From Cupriavidus sp. U2 (GTDB lineage: Bacteria > Pseudomonadota > Gammaproteobacteria > Burkholderiales > Burkholderiaceae): a stretch of DNA of 39,233 nt. Within the stretch, counting starts at the first letter, position 1; each line of letters starts with the position of its first letter. The DNA lies in contig NZ_RCOG02000009.1 of NCBI RefSeq assembly GCF_009663685.2, positions 1 through 39,233 of the forward strand. Reading direction: 5' to 3'. This document shows positions 1 to 8,773 of this stretch, piece after piece. Made by a program: the position numbers and the translations under genes. The notes beneath the pieces were generated by a model, which made no database searches, was not told where the DNA came from, and was given only the letters and a program-made list of their open reading frames with translations.

Positions 1-244
1 CCGCCACGATCTCGGCCTTGAGCTTCTCTTCGACGTACATCTTGCGCAGCCGGGCGTTCTCGGCCTCCAGCTCCTTCATGCGCGCCATCAGCGATACGTC
101 CATGCCGCCGTACTTCGATCGCCACTTGTAGAACGTCGCCGAGCTGATGCCCAGCTCTCGACACAGCTCAGGAACGGCAAGACCAGCCTCTACGCGCTTG
201 ATGGCTTCAATGATCTGGCTATCCGTAAATCTCGACTTCTTCAT
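1..244 (-). CDS. IS3-family transposase OrfA, N-terminal part (runs off the window)
   Basis: The 81 visible codons encode the small regulatory and DNA-binding subunit of an IS3-family transposase. The protein starts MKKSRFTDSQIIEAIKRVE and contains a helix-turn-helix of the transposase_8 type (about residues 8-50, including the typical CRELGISSATFYKWRSKYGG). A leucine-zipper-like segment rich in Leu and Glu follows (residues 55-77), which in this family supports dimerisation and contact with OrfB. GAGGAG lies just upstream of the ATG as a ribosome binding site. In complete elements OrfB is made by programmed frameshifting near the end of orfA, but that part is not in view. The sequence resembles the IS407 subgroup; the subgroup is my judgement from memory. 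Confidence 0.9.
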   Translation of the reverse strand, partial: MKKSRFTDSQIIEAIKRVEAGLAVPELCRELGISSATFYKWRSKYGGMDVSLMARMKELEAENARLRKMYVEEKLKAEIVA

Positions 245-286
245 GCGGTAGAACTCCTCAACGAGAAAATTCTACTTCTGACCCCA
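1..286 (-). mobile_element. IS3-family insertion sequence, left-edge fragment (5' end of the element only)
   Basis: This is the beginning of an IS3-family element that runs off the left edge. It contains the 5' part of orfA. Its terminus probably lies near 286, where the minus strand reads TGGGGTCAGAAGTAGAATT, a plausible IS3-type end starting with TG. The neighbouring glycosyltransferase reading frame runs directly into it. The second transposase frame (orfB, DDE) and the other terminus are outside the window, so neither the target duplication nor the exact boundary can be verified. The end position is an inference from where the host protein stops looking like its family. Confidence 0.75.
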
Positions 287-857
287 TCGCTTTTGCGGGG
301 GGATTACCGAAGGACACATAGGCCAGCGAGACAAACATCAGCATCGCGACCATCGATGCGAGGCCATTGAATCCGTCAATGATATTGATGGCGTTGGCGA
401 CGCCTGCCACGGCAAAAACCGTGATCAGGCCACCCACCAGCGGCAGCGCCAGGACGGCGTCGACGTAGTGTATGTCGATGCGCACGATGCGCGCCTCAAG
501 CAGATATGCCGCCAACACCGCCGAGATCATTGTCGCGATGAGTCGCTCTCGCGGGCTCACACGCTTCGTCAGGTCCTCGATAAATCCCGCCAGAAACGCG
601 GGAATCGCGCTGCAAAGCAGCAGGAAATATGGGAAGCCAAGGGCTTTTGAGTCGCGGAAGAAGAAAAGCGCGATGCTCACCCCAACCAGAGCTAGCGCGA
701 TGCCCAGCCCTCCAACCCGGGGTACCGGACGAGCATGGAATTTCTGGACTCCGTTCAGGTCCCAATCCGCCGTGATGTGCGCGTGTACGCTCGAGTAGCG
801 TATCACTAGCAGCGTAAAGAGAAACGAGAGTACAAACGCTATCGAAAGTGTCAGCAT
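287..857 (-). pseudogene. Polyprenyl-phosphate sugar-1-phosphate transferase (WecA/WbpL-like GT4), 3' end cut off by an insertion sequence
   Basis: Members of this family are integral membrane enzymes. They move a HexNAc-1-phosphate from UDP-sugar to undecaprenyl phosphate and so start O-antigen synthesis. About 190 codons remain, against about 330-370 in intact proteins. Several hydrophobic helices are visible. Family motifs are HARPVPRVGG near the N terminus, GFIEDLTKRVSPRERL (the Asp-rich loop, in the E-D form usual for WbpL/WbcO-like members) and NAINIIDGFNGLA. The frame then runs into the insertion sequence and stops at 258, so the C-terminal half with its later helices and loops is missing. 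I place the start at the ATG at 857, just before the first membrane helix; the frame is open up to 968 but that extension does not look like protein. It lies 125 bases downstream of rfbC in the same direction, so it belonged to the same polysaccharide locus. It is probably non-functional unless the interruption is recent and another copy exists. Confidence 0.82.
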
Positions 858-982
858 ATGGAGAGTGTTATACCACCACTGTTGTCCGCCATGCGGTCGA
901 TTGCCAACGGGCTCTGTTAACCCGTGCGGTGCCTCACCCGGAACTATATGACCGGCCGCACGCGGCAATCGACAGATTGTGG

Positions 983-1534
983 TTAGTCGAACAGATCCGC
1001 ATCGGCTAGCGGTTTACCGCCAGCATCCTTGGCGGCCAAGATCGGGCTGCCTTCGATCGGCCATTCGATGGCAACGTCAGGATCGTTCCAGATCAAGCTG
1101 CGCTCGTGCTCCGGATACCAGTAGTCCGTAACCTTGTACAGGAACTCGGCTTCTTCCGACGTCACGACGAAGCCATGCGCGAACCCCTGCGGCACCCAAA
1201 GCTGTCGCTTGTTTTCAGCCGACAAACTTACCCCGACCCACTTACCGAAGTTTGGCGAGTTCTTGCGCATGTCAACCGCAACGTCGAACACCTCGCCCGC
1301 CACCACCCGCACCAGCTTTCCCTGGCTATGCTCAATTTGATAATGCAAACCTCGCAGCACGTTGCGTGCCGACCGGGAATGATTGTCCTGGACAAAGGTG
1401 CACCGTTGACCGGTAGCCTGCTCGAAGTCCCTCTGGTTGAACGATTCGTAAAAGAATCCGCGACTATCGCCAAAAACCGTCGGCTCCAGAATAAGCACCT
1501 CGGGCAGGCTGGTGGGAATAGCTTGGAGACTCAC
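983..1534 (-). CDS. rfbC: dTDP-4-dehydrorhamnose 3,5-epimerase
   Basis: RmlC/RfbC catalyses the third step of dTDP-L-rhamnose synthesis, the double epimerisation of dTDP-4-keto-6-deoxy-glucose, in the cytoplasm. The 183-residue protein has the usual length and cupin fold motifs: [13 protein letters not shown] near residue 22, [20 protein letters not shown] with the catalytic His, the [11 protein letters not shown] strand, and the C-terminal [20 protein letters not shown] chose the GTG at 1534 because it overlaps the rfbA stop codon (GTGA) and gives the family length. Longer upstream extension in this frame is only the out-of-frame rfbA tail. This is the last intact gene of rfbBDAC; the truncated GT4 gene follows. 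Function is assigned with high confidence. Confidence 0.95.
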   Translation of the reverse strand: MSLQAIPTSLPEVLILEPTVFGDSRGFFYESFNQRDFEQATGQRCTFVQDNHSRSARNVLRGLHYQIEHSQGKLVRVVAGEVFDVAVDMRKNSPNFGKWVGVSLSAENKRQLWVPQGFAHGFVVTSEEAEFLYKVTDYWYPEHERSLIWNDPDVAIEWPIEGSPILAAKDAGGKPLADADLFD

Positions 1535-2409
1535 TTGATGGCCTCCGAAACAATCTGCCGCAGGTATTGTCCATAGCCATTCTTGGACAACTGCCGGGCC
1601 AAGGCTTCGACCTGCTCTGCGTTGATCCATTTGCTTCGGTAGGCAATCTCTTCAGGGCACGCAACCATCAGCCCCTGGCGTTTCTGCAGCGTGGCAATGA
1701 AACTGGCAGCCTCAAGTAACGAATCATGCGTGCCGGTGTCCAACCACGCATATCCGCGCCCCATGATCTCCACGTTCAACTTACCCTGCGCCAGATAATG
1801 CTTGTTTACATCCGTGATTTCCAACTCTCCCCGCGCTGACGGCTTGATGTCGGCGGCGATATCGCAAACCCGGTTATCGTAGAAATACAAACCGGTTACC
1901 GCGTAACTGGATCGCGGTTTCGTCGGCTTTTCTTCGAGCGACAGCGCACGGAAATCCTCATCGAACTCGATGACGCCGTACCGCTCGGGGTCGTGCACGT
2001 GGTAGGCAAACACCGTGGCCCCTTGGTCTTGCTGGCCCGCGCTCTGCAACTGGCGCACAAGATCATGTCCAAAGAAGATGTTGTCGCCCAGAATCAGCGT
2101 CGATGGGTCATTGCCAACAAAATCGCGGCCGATGATGAAGGCCTGCGCCAGTCCATCCGGCGAAGGCTGCACCGCGTACTGCAAATTGATACCCCACTTG
2201 CTGCCATCGCCAAGCATTTCGACGAAGCGCGGTGTATCCTCGGGCGTCGAGATAATCAGGACGTCACGAATCCCTGCCAGCATCAGCGTGGACAGCGGAT
2301 AGTAGATCATCGGCTTGTCGTAGACAGGCAGTAGCTGCTTCGACACGGATTTGGTGATCGGATAGAGCCGTGTGCCGGAACCTCCGGCCAGGATGATGCC
2401 TTTACGCAT
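1531..2409 (-). CDS. rfbA: Glucose-1-phosphate thymidylyltransferase
   Basis: RmlA/RfbA makes dTDP-glucose and pyrophosphate from dTTP and glucose-1-phosphate. It is the first and usually feedback-inhibited step of dTDP-L-rhamnose synthesis. The 292-residue protein is full length. The nucleotide-binding signature [20 protein letters not shown] starts at residue 9, followed by [31 protein letters not shown] (metal- and sugar-binding Asp) and a C-terminal [17 protein letters not shown] segment, all typical of the long RmlA class. It starts 11 bases after the rfbD stop and its own stop overlaps the rfbC GTG, so translation of A and C is probably coupled. The ribosome binding site is weak (CCTCCTGTAACGGA upstream). 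Confidence 0.96.
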   Translation of the reverse strand: MRKGIILAGGSGTRLYPITKSVSKQLLPVYDKPMIYYPLSTLMLAGIRDVLIISTPEDTPRFVEMLGDGSKWGINLQYAVQPSPDGLAQAFIIGRDFVGNDPSTLILGDNIFFGHDLVRQLQSAGQQDQGATVFAYHVHDPERYGVIEFDEDFRALSLEEKPTKPRSSYAVTGLYFYDNRVCDIAADIKPSARGELEITDVNKHYLAQGKLNVEIMGRGYAWLDTGTHDSLLEAASFIATLQKRQGLMVACPEEIAYRSKWINAEQVEALARQLSKNGYGQYLRQIVSEAIK

Positions 2410-2420
2410 ATTGGTGTCCG

Positions 2421-3338
2421 TTACAGGAGGATCTCGTCAAGCAGGTGATGGATGCCCTGCTCCCAGGACGGAAGATGAATGCCGAACGTGTCACGCAGGC
2501 GCGTGGTATCGAGTCGAGAATTTGCCGGGCGCGGGGCTGGCAGCGGGTAAGCCGTCGCGGGAATGGCTTCGACGTTCTCGGGGCCGGCCTTCAATGCGAT
2601 ACCAAGCGTCCGGGCGTATCGCAGCACCTCCACCGCATAGCCATGCCAGCTTGTCTCGCCGGCTGCCGCCAGGTGATAGACGCCAGACGGAAAGTCTTCG
2701 CGCGACCCCGCGAGCCAATGGCGGGCCACGATATGGGCCGTGACGTCGGCGATCAGTGCCGCCGTGGTGGGCGCACCAACCTGATCAACGATCACACGCA
2801 GGCTGTCACGCTCTCCGGCCAGCCGAAGCATTGTTTTGGCGAAATTGCCTCCATGTGCGCCGGCCACCCAGCAAGTCCGCAGCACCAGCGCCTGGGCCCC
2901 CGATTCCGCTATCGCCTGTTCGCCAGCAAGCTTGCTCTTGCCGTAGACCGACTGCGGATTGACGGCGTCCGTCTCGACGTACGCGCCGGGCGCCGTACCA
3001 TCGAACACGTAGTCCGTCGAATAGTGGACAAGCAGGCTGCCCAAGGCGAGGGCCTCCTCGGCAAGCACGCCCGCGGCCACGCCATTCACGGCGAACGCCA
3101 GACCGGAATCGGTCTCGGCCTTGTCTACCGCCGTATAGGCGCCGGCATTGACGATGACTGCGGGGCGATGCTCACGCACCACGCGGCGCAAGCCTTCGGC
3201 CTTCGACAGATCGCAGCCCGCCCGATCGAGTGCCACGACGTTGCCCAGGGGCGCCAGGCTCCGGCGCAGTTCGAACCCGACCTGACCGTTGCTTCCTGTT
3301 ACAAGAATGGTGGGCGCGGTAAATGGCTTACGATGCAT
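2421..3338 (-). CDS. rfbD: dTDP-4-dehydrorhamnose reductase
   Basis: RmlD/RfbD carries out the final NAD(P)H-dependent reduction that yields dTDP-L-rhamnose. The extended short-chain dehydrogenase fold begins at residue 10 with [16 protein letters not shown], followed by the [12 protein letters not shown] motif. The catalytic S-Y-K set is present: [10 protein letters not shown], then [14 protein letters not shown]. The 305 residues match the family. I chose the ATG at 3338, which overlaps the rfbB 3' end by 11 bases; the frame stays open upstream only because it overlaps rfbB in another frame. The order B-D-A-C is the common proteobacterial one. Confidence 0.95.
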   Translation of the reverse strand: MHRKPFTAPTILVTGSNGQVGFELRRSLAPLGNVVALDRAGCDLSKAEGLRRVVREHRPAVIVNAGAYTAVDKAETDSGLAFAVNGVAAGVLAEEALALGSLLVHYSTDYVFDGTAPGAYVETDAVNPQSVYGKSKLAGEQAIAESGAQALVLRTCWVAGAHGGNFAKTMLRLAGERDSLRVIVDQVGAPTTAALIADVTAHIVARHWLAGSREDFPSGVYHLAAAGETSWHGYAVEVLRYARTLGIALKAGPENVEAIPATAYPLPAPRPANSRLDTTRLRDTFGIHLPSWEQGIHHLLDEILL

Positions 3339-4392
3339 ATTGCTTCGCCACCCAGTTCCGGTAGTCCCCCGAAACCACGTCCTGCACCCACGCCTGATTG
3401 TCGAGATACCATTGAACGGTCTTGCGAAGGCCTGTCTCGAAGGTCTCGGCGGGCTTCCAGCCGAGCTCCCGCTCCAGCTTGCGCGCATCGATGGCGTACC
3501 GGCGATCATGGCCGGGCCGGTCTTTTACGAACGAAATCTGGTCGCGATACGAACCCGTCGCCTTCGGCTTCAGGTCGTCCAGCAGGTCGCACAGCGTATG
3601 CACTACATCGAGGTTGGTCTTTTCGTTCCACCCGCCCACGTTATACGTCTCGCCCAGACGGCCACGGGCCAGCACCTCCCGGATCGCACTGCAATGGTCG
3701 CGCACGTAGAGCCAGTCACGCACGTTCTGGCCATCGCCATAGACCGGCAGCGCCTTGCCCGCGAGCGCATTCGTGATCATTAGCGGGATCAACTTCTCGG
3801 GGAAGTGATACGGGCCGTAGTTGTTCGAGCAGTTCGTCGTCACCACGGGCAGGCCGTAGGTGTGGTGATAGGCGCGCACCAGGTGATCTGACGCCGCCTT
3901 CGACGCCGAGTACGGGCTATTGGGTGCGTAGGGCGTGGTCTCGGAAAATTGGGGGTCGGCGGGCCCGAGCGAACCGAACACCTCGTCCGTGGAGACGTGC
4001 AGGAAGCGAAAAGCGGCCTTGGCGCTGTCGTCGAGCGTGCCCCAATAGGCCCGCACAGCCTCCAGCAGTGTGAACGTGCCGACGATATTGGTCTGGATGA
4101 ACTCCGCCGGACCGTGGATCGATCGATCGACGTGGCTTTCCGCCGCGAAATGAACGACCGCACGCGGTTTGTACTGATCGAGCAGACGGTCCAGAGCCTC
4201 ACGGTCGCAAATATCGGTCTGCGAGAAGACGTGACGGCTGTCGCTCTCCAGCGAGGCGAGCGTTTTCAGGTTTCCGGCGTACGTCAGCTTGTCGACGTTG
4301 ACAATGCCGTCGGCACCCGGCTTGGCAAGCCAATCCAGGACGAAATTCGCCCCGATGAACCCAGCCCCGCCTGTGACAAGAATGTGCGACAA
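3328..4392 (-). CDS. rfbB: dTDP-glucose 4,6-dehydratase
   Basis: RmlB/RfbB converts dTDP-glucose to dTDP-4-keto-6-deoxy-glucose with tightly bound NAD+. It is the second step of the rhamnose pathway and the first gene of this operon. The Rossmann motif [19 protein letters not shown] lies at the N terminus. [12 protein letters not shown] carries the catalytic Thr-Asp-Glu set, and [20 protein letters not shown] holds the Tyr-x3-Lys pair. [20 protein letters not shown] and the C-terminal [22 protein letters not shown] complete the family pattern. I chose the TTG at 4392: AGGGAG sits six bases upstream and the resulting 354 residues match the family. An upstream ATG at 4434 would add 14 residues unlike other RmlB proteins. 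Confidence 0.94.
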   Translation of the reverse strand: MSHILVTGGAGFIGANFVLDWLAKPGADGIVNVDKLTYAGNLKTLASLESDSRHVFSQTDICDREALDRLLDQYKPRAVVHFAAESHVDRSIHGPAEFIQTNIVGTFTLLEAVRAYWGTLDDSAKAAFRFLHVSTDEVFGSLGPADPQFSETTPYAPNSPYSASKAASDHLVRAYHHTYGLPVVTTNCSNNYGPYHFPEKLIPLMITNALAGKALPVYGDGQNVRDWLYVRDHCSAIREVLARGRLGETYNVGGWNEKTNLDVVHTLCDLLDDLKPKATGSYRDQISFVKDRPGHDRRYAIDARKLERELGWKPAETFETGLRKTVQWYLDNQAWVQDVVSGDYRNWVAKQYAS

Positions 4393-4606
4393 ACTTTGCT
4401 CCCTGCTTATCGATATGTTCCGAGTGCCCGACAATAGTCGGGTGGCCGCCTGATCCAGTGGGGGATAGCGGCTTTTTTTAAGTCCTCGTGGAAGTGGCGC
4501 TATTCTATCTGACCCCGCCCCTCATCCTTTGGGTGACGCCCAACTTTTTGTAGCGTGTTGTAACTAATCGCCAAATCGATTATGTAGGGACACACGAAAG
4601 CATGTC
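4393..4606. other. Divergent intergenic region between rfbB and apaH with two stem-loops
   Basis: Two adjacent inverted repeats lie just upstream of rfbB: CCCGAC-AATA-GTCGGG at 4427-4442, and a longer one at 4445-4472 (outer GCCGC/GCGGC, inner ATCC/GGAT) followed on the plus strand by seven T. In the rfbB transcript they would form two hairpins in the leader just before the ribosome binding site. On the plus strand the second looks like an intrinsic terminator, but no plus-strand gene precedes it. The rest, about 4480-4606, is A+T-rich with no convincing gene. I see no JUMPstart (ops) element. Confidence 0.4.
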
Positions 4607-4634
4607 TTGACACTTTTTCGCCATTAATGATGAT
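4607..4634 (+). promoter_or_regulatory. Possible sigma-70 promoter for apaH
   Basis: A perfect TTGACA (-35) at 4607-4612 is followed after 16 bases by GATGAT (-10, four of six consensus positions) at 4629-4634. Transcription would start near 4641, only a few bases before the apaH start. The mRNA would then be leaderless or nearly so, which fits the lack of any ribosome binding site there. This is inferred from sequence only. Confidence 0.4.
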
Positions 4635-4648
4635 TTTTACAATTGCAA

Positions 4649-5497
4649 ATGCAAGCGAATCACACTGCGTCTGACAGCGTTTTCGCCATCGGCGACCTCC
4701 AAGGCTGCGCCCCTTCCTATCGCGAACTGCTCGCGAAGTTGCCTGCCGATGCACCCCTGCGCTTCGTCGGCGATCTTGTGAATCGTGGTCCCGCCTCCCT
4801 GGAAACCCTGCGGGCCGTCAAGGCCATGGCTCCGCGGGCCCGCACGGTCCTCGGCAACCACGATATCCATCTGCTCGCCGTCGCCGCCGGGGTCCGCAAG
4901 AAGGGCAAGTCCGACACTCTCGACGACATCCTCAATGCCCCCGATTGTGAGGATTTACTCACCTGGCTACGTCACCAACCGCTTGCCATCAAGGAAGACA
5001 ACTTCCTGATCGTCCACGCCGGCGTCCTCCCCCAATGGACCGCCAACCAGGTCATCGACTTGGCGCACGAAGTCGAAGCCGAGCTGCGGGGGCCCAACTG
5101 GCAGGGCTTGCTGGCTGATATCTTCGGCAACGAGGCGGATCGCTGGGATGACGGCCTGCGTGGCATCGAGCGTCATCGGGTGATCGTCAACGCCCTGACC
5201 CGCCTGCGCTTCTGCTCCGCCGACGGCGTCATGGACCTCAAGACCAAGGAAGGTCTCGGCAAGGCCCCTGCCGGCGTCATGCCGTGGTTCGACGTCCCCG
5301 GACGACGTACGGCTGACACCACCGTGGTGTGCGGACACTGGTCGACGCTTGGTCTGGTGATGCGCCCCGACCTGATGGCGCTCGATACCGGCTGTGTCTG
5401 GGGCGGCCAGCTTACCGCTGCCAGGCTGGCGCGCGATCCGGGCGATCGGACCGTCATCCAGGTCGATTGCCCTCAGTATTCTGATCCGTTCGCCTGA
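4649..5497 (+). CDS. apaH: Symmetrical bis(5'-nucleosyl)-tetraphosphatase (Ap4A hydrolase)
   Basis: ApaH hydrolyses Ap4A to two ADP and also removes Np4 caps from mRNA, working in the cytoplasm with divalent metals. The protein belongs to the calcineurin-like phosphoesterases. Motifs are AIGDLQGC (GDxxG, with Gln in place of His as is common in this branch), [21 protein letters not shown], a late HAGVLPQW and [11 protein letters not shown]. The length of 282 residues is normal. The start is either this ATG or the in-frame TTG six bases upstream (4643). Neither has a clear ribosome binding site, and a promoter-like element ends just before them. It is divergent from the rfb operon and converges on plsC with a 37-base gap. 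Confidence 0.94.
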   Translation: MQANHTASDSVFAIGDLQGCAPSYRELLAKLPADAPLRFVGDLVNRGPASLETLRAVKAMAPRARTVLGNHDIHLLAVAAGVRKKGKSDTLDDILNAPDCEDLLTWLRHQPLAIKEDNFLIVHAGVLPQWTANQVIDLAHEVEAELRGPNWQGLLADIFGNEADRWDDGLRGIERHRVIVNALTRLRFCSADGVMDLKTKEGLGKAPAGVMPWFDVPGRRTADTTVVCGHWSTLGLVMRPDLMALDTGCVWGGQLTAARLARDPGDRTVIQVDCPQYSDPFA

Positions 5498-5534
5498 AAA
5501 TGCGAATCCCGCGGGAGCGGGGACGACCAAAGGC

Positions 5535-6350
5535 TCAGGACGTGGCAGTCGCGGGTTGGACTGCCGACATTGGTGCCTGATGTAGCTTCTCAGCCACACT
5601 AAACGCCGAATCGGGCGAGCCACCCAGCAGGTGCACCACCACCTCCCGCGCCGCCTCCGCCAATTCCCGCCGACTTGCCGAGTGGGCCAGCAATGGCGGC
5701 CCCAGCGTCAGCCGCACCTTGATCGGCGGCGACTTCAGGACGGCGTTCAGGCATTCGACCAGCGAGATGTCGTCGATATACGCCGGTGCCAGCGTCGGCT
5801 CGCCGGTCGCCGCGTCCAGATAGCTCAGGCCCACCGGCTGCACGGGCAGGCCGCCCACCAGCGGAGCCTGCATCAGGTTGGCGTGGAACGGCAGCACCTT
5901 GCTGCCATCGGTGGTCGTGCCTTCCGGGAACACGCATACCAGATCGCCCTGTCGCATCACGTCCGCGATGTGGTGCAGTACTCGGTGTGCGTCGCGTTTG
6001 CTGGCACGTTCGATGAAGATCGTGCCTGTCTTGTCACAAAGCCAGCCGATCACCGGCCAGCTGCGGATTTCCGATTTGGCGACAAAGCGCACCGGCTGCC
6101 AGCTGTGGATAACGTAAATGTCCAGCCACGAGATATGGTTCGACACCAGCATCGCGCCGCGCGGAGGCGACGCACCCGGCGCCAGGCCCTGCACTTCCAC
6201 CTCGATGCTGCAGATGGCCAGGAGCTTGCGCGACCAGTTCCGGATCAGCCGCTCACGCAGGTGAGCACTCGCCCACGGGAAGACCGTTGCGCAGACCAGC
6301 ATCCCGCGCAACAGGTGAAATCCCAGCCGCAGCTTGCGTAACCAGATCAT
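5535..6350 (-). CDS. plsC: 1-acyl-sn-glycerol-3-phosphate acyltransferase (PlsC-type)
   Basis: PlsC adds the second acyl chain to lysophosphatidic acid to make phosphatidic acid at the inner membrane. The 271-residue protein has an N-terminal hydrophobic segment (about residues 8-30). The acyltransferase block follows: NHISWLD (NHx4D, catalytic His and Asp), then a block II segment around KTGTIFIERASKRD, then FPEGTTTDG. It follows pyrC' by 43 bases on the same strand and is probably co-transcribed with the pyr genes. A related role, for example an ornithine-lipid or other O-acyltransferase, cannot be excluded because several PlsC paralogues are usual in this group. Confidence 0.88.
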   Translation of the reverse strand: MIWLRKLRLGFHLLRGMLVCATVFPWASAHLRERLIRNWSRKLLAICSIEVEVQGLAPGASPPRGAMLVSNHISWLDIYVIHSWQPVRFVAKSEIRSWPVIGWLCDKTGTIFIERASKRDAHRVLHHIADVMRQGDLVCVFPEGTTTDGSKVLPFHANLMQAPLVGGLPVQPVGLSYLDAATGEPTLAPAYIDDISLVECLNAVLKSPPIKVRLTLGPPLLAHSASRRELAEAAREVVVHLLGGSPDSAFSVAEKLHQAPMSAVQPATATS

Positions 6351-6393
6351 CGTTAAACCCCGGTAGCGTTTGGAGCGATCGGCAAGCCGCCGG

Positions 6394-7668
6394 TCAACGC
6401 TGCTCGTACACGACCTGGCCGTCGACCAAGGTCATGCGCACGCGCCCTTCCATCTCGTAGCCGAGCCACGGCGAATTCTTGCCCTGGCTCTTAAGCGCCG
6501 AACGCTCCACTTTCCACATTTGCTTCGGATCGAACACGCAGATGTCGGCGGCATTGCCGGTGGTCAGCGATCCGGCATGCAGGCCGATCACGCGGGCCGG
6601 TTCGCTGGTGATGCGGGCCAGCGCCTTTACCAGCGGCACGTTGTGCTCGGCGGCCCAGCGCAGCGTCAGCGGCAGCAGCAGTTCCAGCCCCGTGGCGCCC
6701 GGCGTGGCTTCCGCGAACGGCAGCAGCTTCTCGTCGTCGTCCACCGGAGTGTGGTCCGAACACAACGCATCGATGGTGCCGTCGGCCAGTGCCGCCACGA
6801 TGGCGTCGCGGTCGCGGCCGCTGCGCAGCGGCGGCGTGAAGCGCATCTGGCTATTGAAGAAGCCGATGTCCATGTCGGTCAGCGACACATGGTGGATGTT
6901 CACGTCGCAGGTGACCGCCAGCCCTTCCTTGCGGGCCTGGCGCACCAGTTCCAGCCCGGCCGCCGAAGACAGGCGGCACAGGTGAACGCGCGCGCCGGTG
7001 GCACGCATCAGTTCGAAGATCGTATGCAGGCGCACCGTTTCGGCGATCACCGACACGCCGGACAGGCCCAGCCGCGACGCCACCGCGCCACTGGCCGCCA
7101 CGCCGCCGCCCAGGAACGGGTCCTCGGGGCGCAGCCACAGCGTGAAGCCAAACGTCTGCGCGTATTGCATCGCGCGCTGCAGGACCTTCGTGTCCTGGAT
7201 CGGCATCTCGGCCTGGCTGAAGCCGACGCAGCCGGCCTCTGTCAGCTGGCCCATCTCGGTCAGCGCCTGGCCCTTCAGCCCCACAGTCAGCGCGCCCAGC
7301 GGATAGACGTGCGTCTGGTTCAGCCGGCGCGCACGGAACTTGAGCATTTCCACCAGGCCCGGTTCGTCGAGCACGGGGTCGGTGTCGGGCGGGCAGACCA
7401 GGCTCGTCACGCCGCCGGCCGTGGCTGCGGCCACCTCGGATTCCAGCGTGGCCTTGTATTCGTAGCCCGGCTCGCGCAGGCGCGCGGACAGGTCCACCAG
7501 GCCTGGGCAAACGATCAGGCCCCGGGCGTCGATGGTCTTGTTGGCGTTGAAATCGGCAGGCGCCTGGCCCACGCCGACAATCTTGCCGGCGGCGATATAC
7601 AGGTCCTGTTCGGCGTCGACGTTCGCGGCCGGATCGATCAGGCGGCCACCCTGGATGCGGATCTTCAT
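6394..7668 (-). CDS. pyrC': Dihydroorotase-like protein, probably non-catalytic (PyrC'/PyrX)
   Basis: The protein has the fold and length (424 residues) of a class I dihydroorotase. Dihydroorotase forms dihydroorotate from carbamoyl aspartate in pyrimidine synthesis. The metal-binding motif, normally PGxxDxHxHLRxPG, here reads PGLVDLSARLREPG, so both His ligands are gone. The region that usually carries the carbamylated Lys reads GCVGFSQAEMP, with no Lys. The later IHHVSLTD and CSDHTPVDDDEK segments are only partly preserved. In Pseudomonas such degenerate PyrC' proteins are structural partners required for aspartate transcarbamoylase assembly, and gene order pyrB-pyrC' is the same. An active PyrC should therefore exist elsewhere in the genome. 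I chose the ATG at 7668, which gives the family N terminus MKIRIQGGRLIDPAA. A TTG at 7713 overlapping the pyrB stop is an alternative. Confidence 0.9.
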   Translation of the reverse strand: MKIRIQGGRLIDPAANVDAEQDLYIAAGKIVGVGQAPADFNANKTIDARGLIVCPGLVDLSARLREPGYEYKATLESEVAAATAGGVTSLVCPPDTDPVLDEPGLVEMLKFRARRLNQTHVYPLGALTVGLKGQALTEMGQLTEAGCVGFSQAEMPIQDTKVLQRAMQYAQTFGFTLWLRPEDPFLGGGVAASGAVASRLGLSGVSVIAETVRLHTIFELMRATGARVHLCRLSSAAGLELVRQARKEGLAVTCDVNIHHVSLTDMDIGFFNSQMRFTPPLRSGRDRDAIVAALADGTIDALCSDHTPVDDDEKLLPFAEATPGATGLELLLPLTLRWAAEHNVPLVKALARITSEPARVIGLHAGSLTTGNAADICVFDPKQMWKVERSALKSQGKNSPWLGYEMEGRVRMTLVDGQVVYEQR

Positions 7669-7709
7669 GTCTTCTTGCGATGTGCGGTTCGTTATATCCA
7701 AGGTGCTGC

Positions 7710-8681
7710 TCAATCGTTGTTGCCGGCTACGATGCCCATCACGGCCATGCGGACCGCGATGCCGAAGGTCACCTGGTTCAGGATGACCGACTGCGGGCCA
7801 TCGGCCACGGCGGAATCAATCTCCACGCCGCGGTTCATCGGGCCCGGGTGCATCACGATGGCATCGGGCTTGGCAAGCGCCAGGCGCTCCGGCGTCAGGC
7901 CGTAGGCCTTGAAGTACTCCTGCGCGGACGGCAGCAGCGCACCGCTCATCCGCTCGTTCTGCAGGCGCAGCATGATCACCACGTCCACGCCCTTCAGGCC
8001 TTCTTCCATATTGTGGAAGACGCGCACGCCCATCTGCTCCAGCCCGGACGGCAGCAGCGTGCGGGGGCCGATCGCGCGCACTTCGGGCACGCCCAGCGTG
8101 GTCAGCGCGTGGATGTCGGAACGCGCCACGCGCGAGTGCAGGATGTCGCCGACGATAGCTACCGTCAGGTTCGTGAAGTCCTTCTTGAAATGCCGGATCG
8201 TGTACATGTCCAGCAGGCCCTGCGTGGGGTGCGCATGGCGGCCGTCGCCGGCGTTGATCACGTGCACATGGGGCGCGACGTGTTCGGCGATCAGGTACGG
8301 CGCGCCCGAACTGGCATGGCGCACCACGAACATGTCGGCCGACATCGCCGACAGGTTGTTGATGGTGTCCAGCAGCGACTCGCCCTTGCTGGTCGACGAC
8401 GCATTGATATTCAGGTTCAGCACGTCCGCCGACAGGCGCTTGGCGGCAATCTCGAACGTGGTGCGCGTACGCGTGGAGTTCTCGAAGAACAGGTTGAACA
8501 CGCTCTTGCCGCGCAGCAGCGGCACCTTCTTCACGTCGCGGTCGGAGTCGGACAGCGAAACGAACTGGCTGGCGGTGTCGAGGATGTGCGTGATCATGTC
8601 ACGCGACAGCCCCTCGATCGACAACAGGTGCTTGAGCTCGCCGTTCCGGGTGAGCTGCGGGTTGCGGAACATCTTGGTCAT
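7710..8681 (-). CDS. pyrB: Aspartate carbamoyltransferase, catalytic chain
   Basis: PyrB condenses carbamoyl phosphate with aspartate, the first committed step of pyrimidine synthesis. The 323-residue protein has the carbamoyl-phosphate loop [12 protein letters not shown] (about residues 66-77), [16 protein letters not shown], the [12 protein letters not shown] motif and the C-terminal [12 protein letters not shown]. No pyrI regulatory-chain gene is nearby, which fits the pyrB-pyrC' (dodecameric, class A) type of enzyme. It sits 92 bases downstream of pyrR and 41 bases upstream of pyrC'. Confidence 0.96.
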   Translation of the reverse strand: MTKMFRNPQLTRNGELKHLLSIEGLSRDMITHILDTASQFVSLSDSDRDVKKVPLLRGKSVFNLFFENSTRTRTTFEIAAKRLSADVLNLNINASSTSKGESLLDTINNLSAMSADMFVVRHASSGAPYLIAEHVAPHVHVINAGDGRHAHPTQGLLDMYTIRHFKKDFTNLTVAIVGDILHSRVARSDIHALTTLGVPEVRAIGPRTLLPSGLEQMGVRVFHNMEEGLKGVDVVIMLRLQNERMSGALLPSAQEYFKAYGLTPERLALAKPDAIVMHPGPMNRGVEIDSAVADGPQSVILNQVTFGIAVRMAVMGIVAGNND

Positions 8682-8773
8682 GGGCAGGTGGGTCGGGCGC
8701 GGATTCGGTCTGGCGGGTTCGGTCTGGATACGGCTTCGGTGCTTGACGCTCTGATGGCGTCTCGGGTTGACAC

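Noticed and set aside
4445..4479. Intrinsic terminator on the plus strand before apaH
   Set aside because: Hairpin and T-run look right, but no plus-strand gene lies upstream. It is kept only as a structural element in the rfbB leader.
7669..7713. TTG start for the dihydroorotase-like gene overlapping the pyrB stop
   Set aside because: It would add 15 residues that do not resemble the family. The internal ATG gives the usual beginning MKIRIQGGRLID. The overlap is noted as an alternative.
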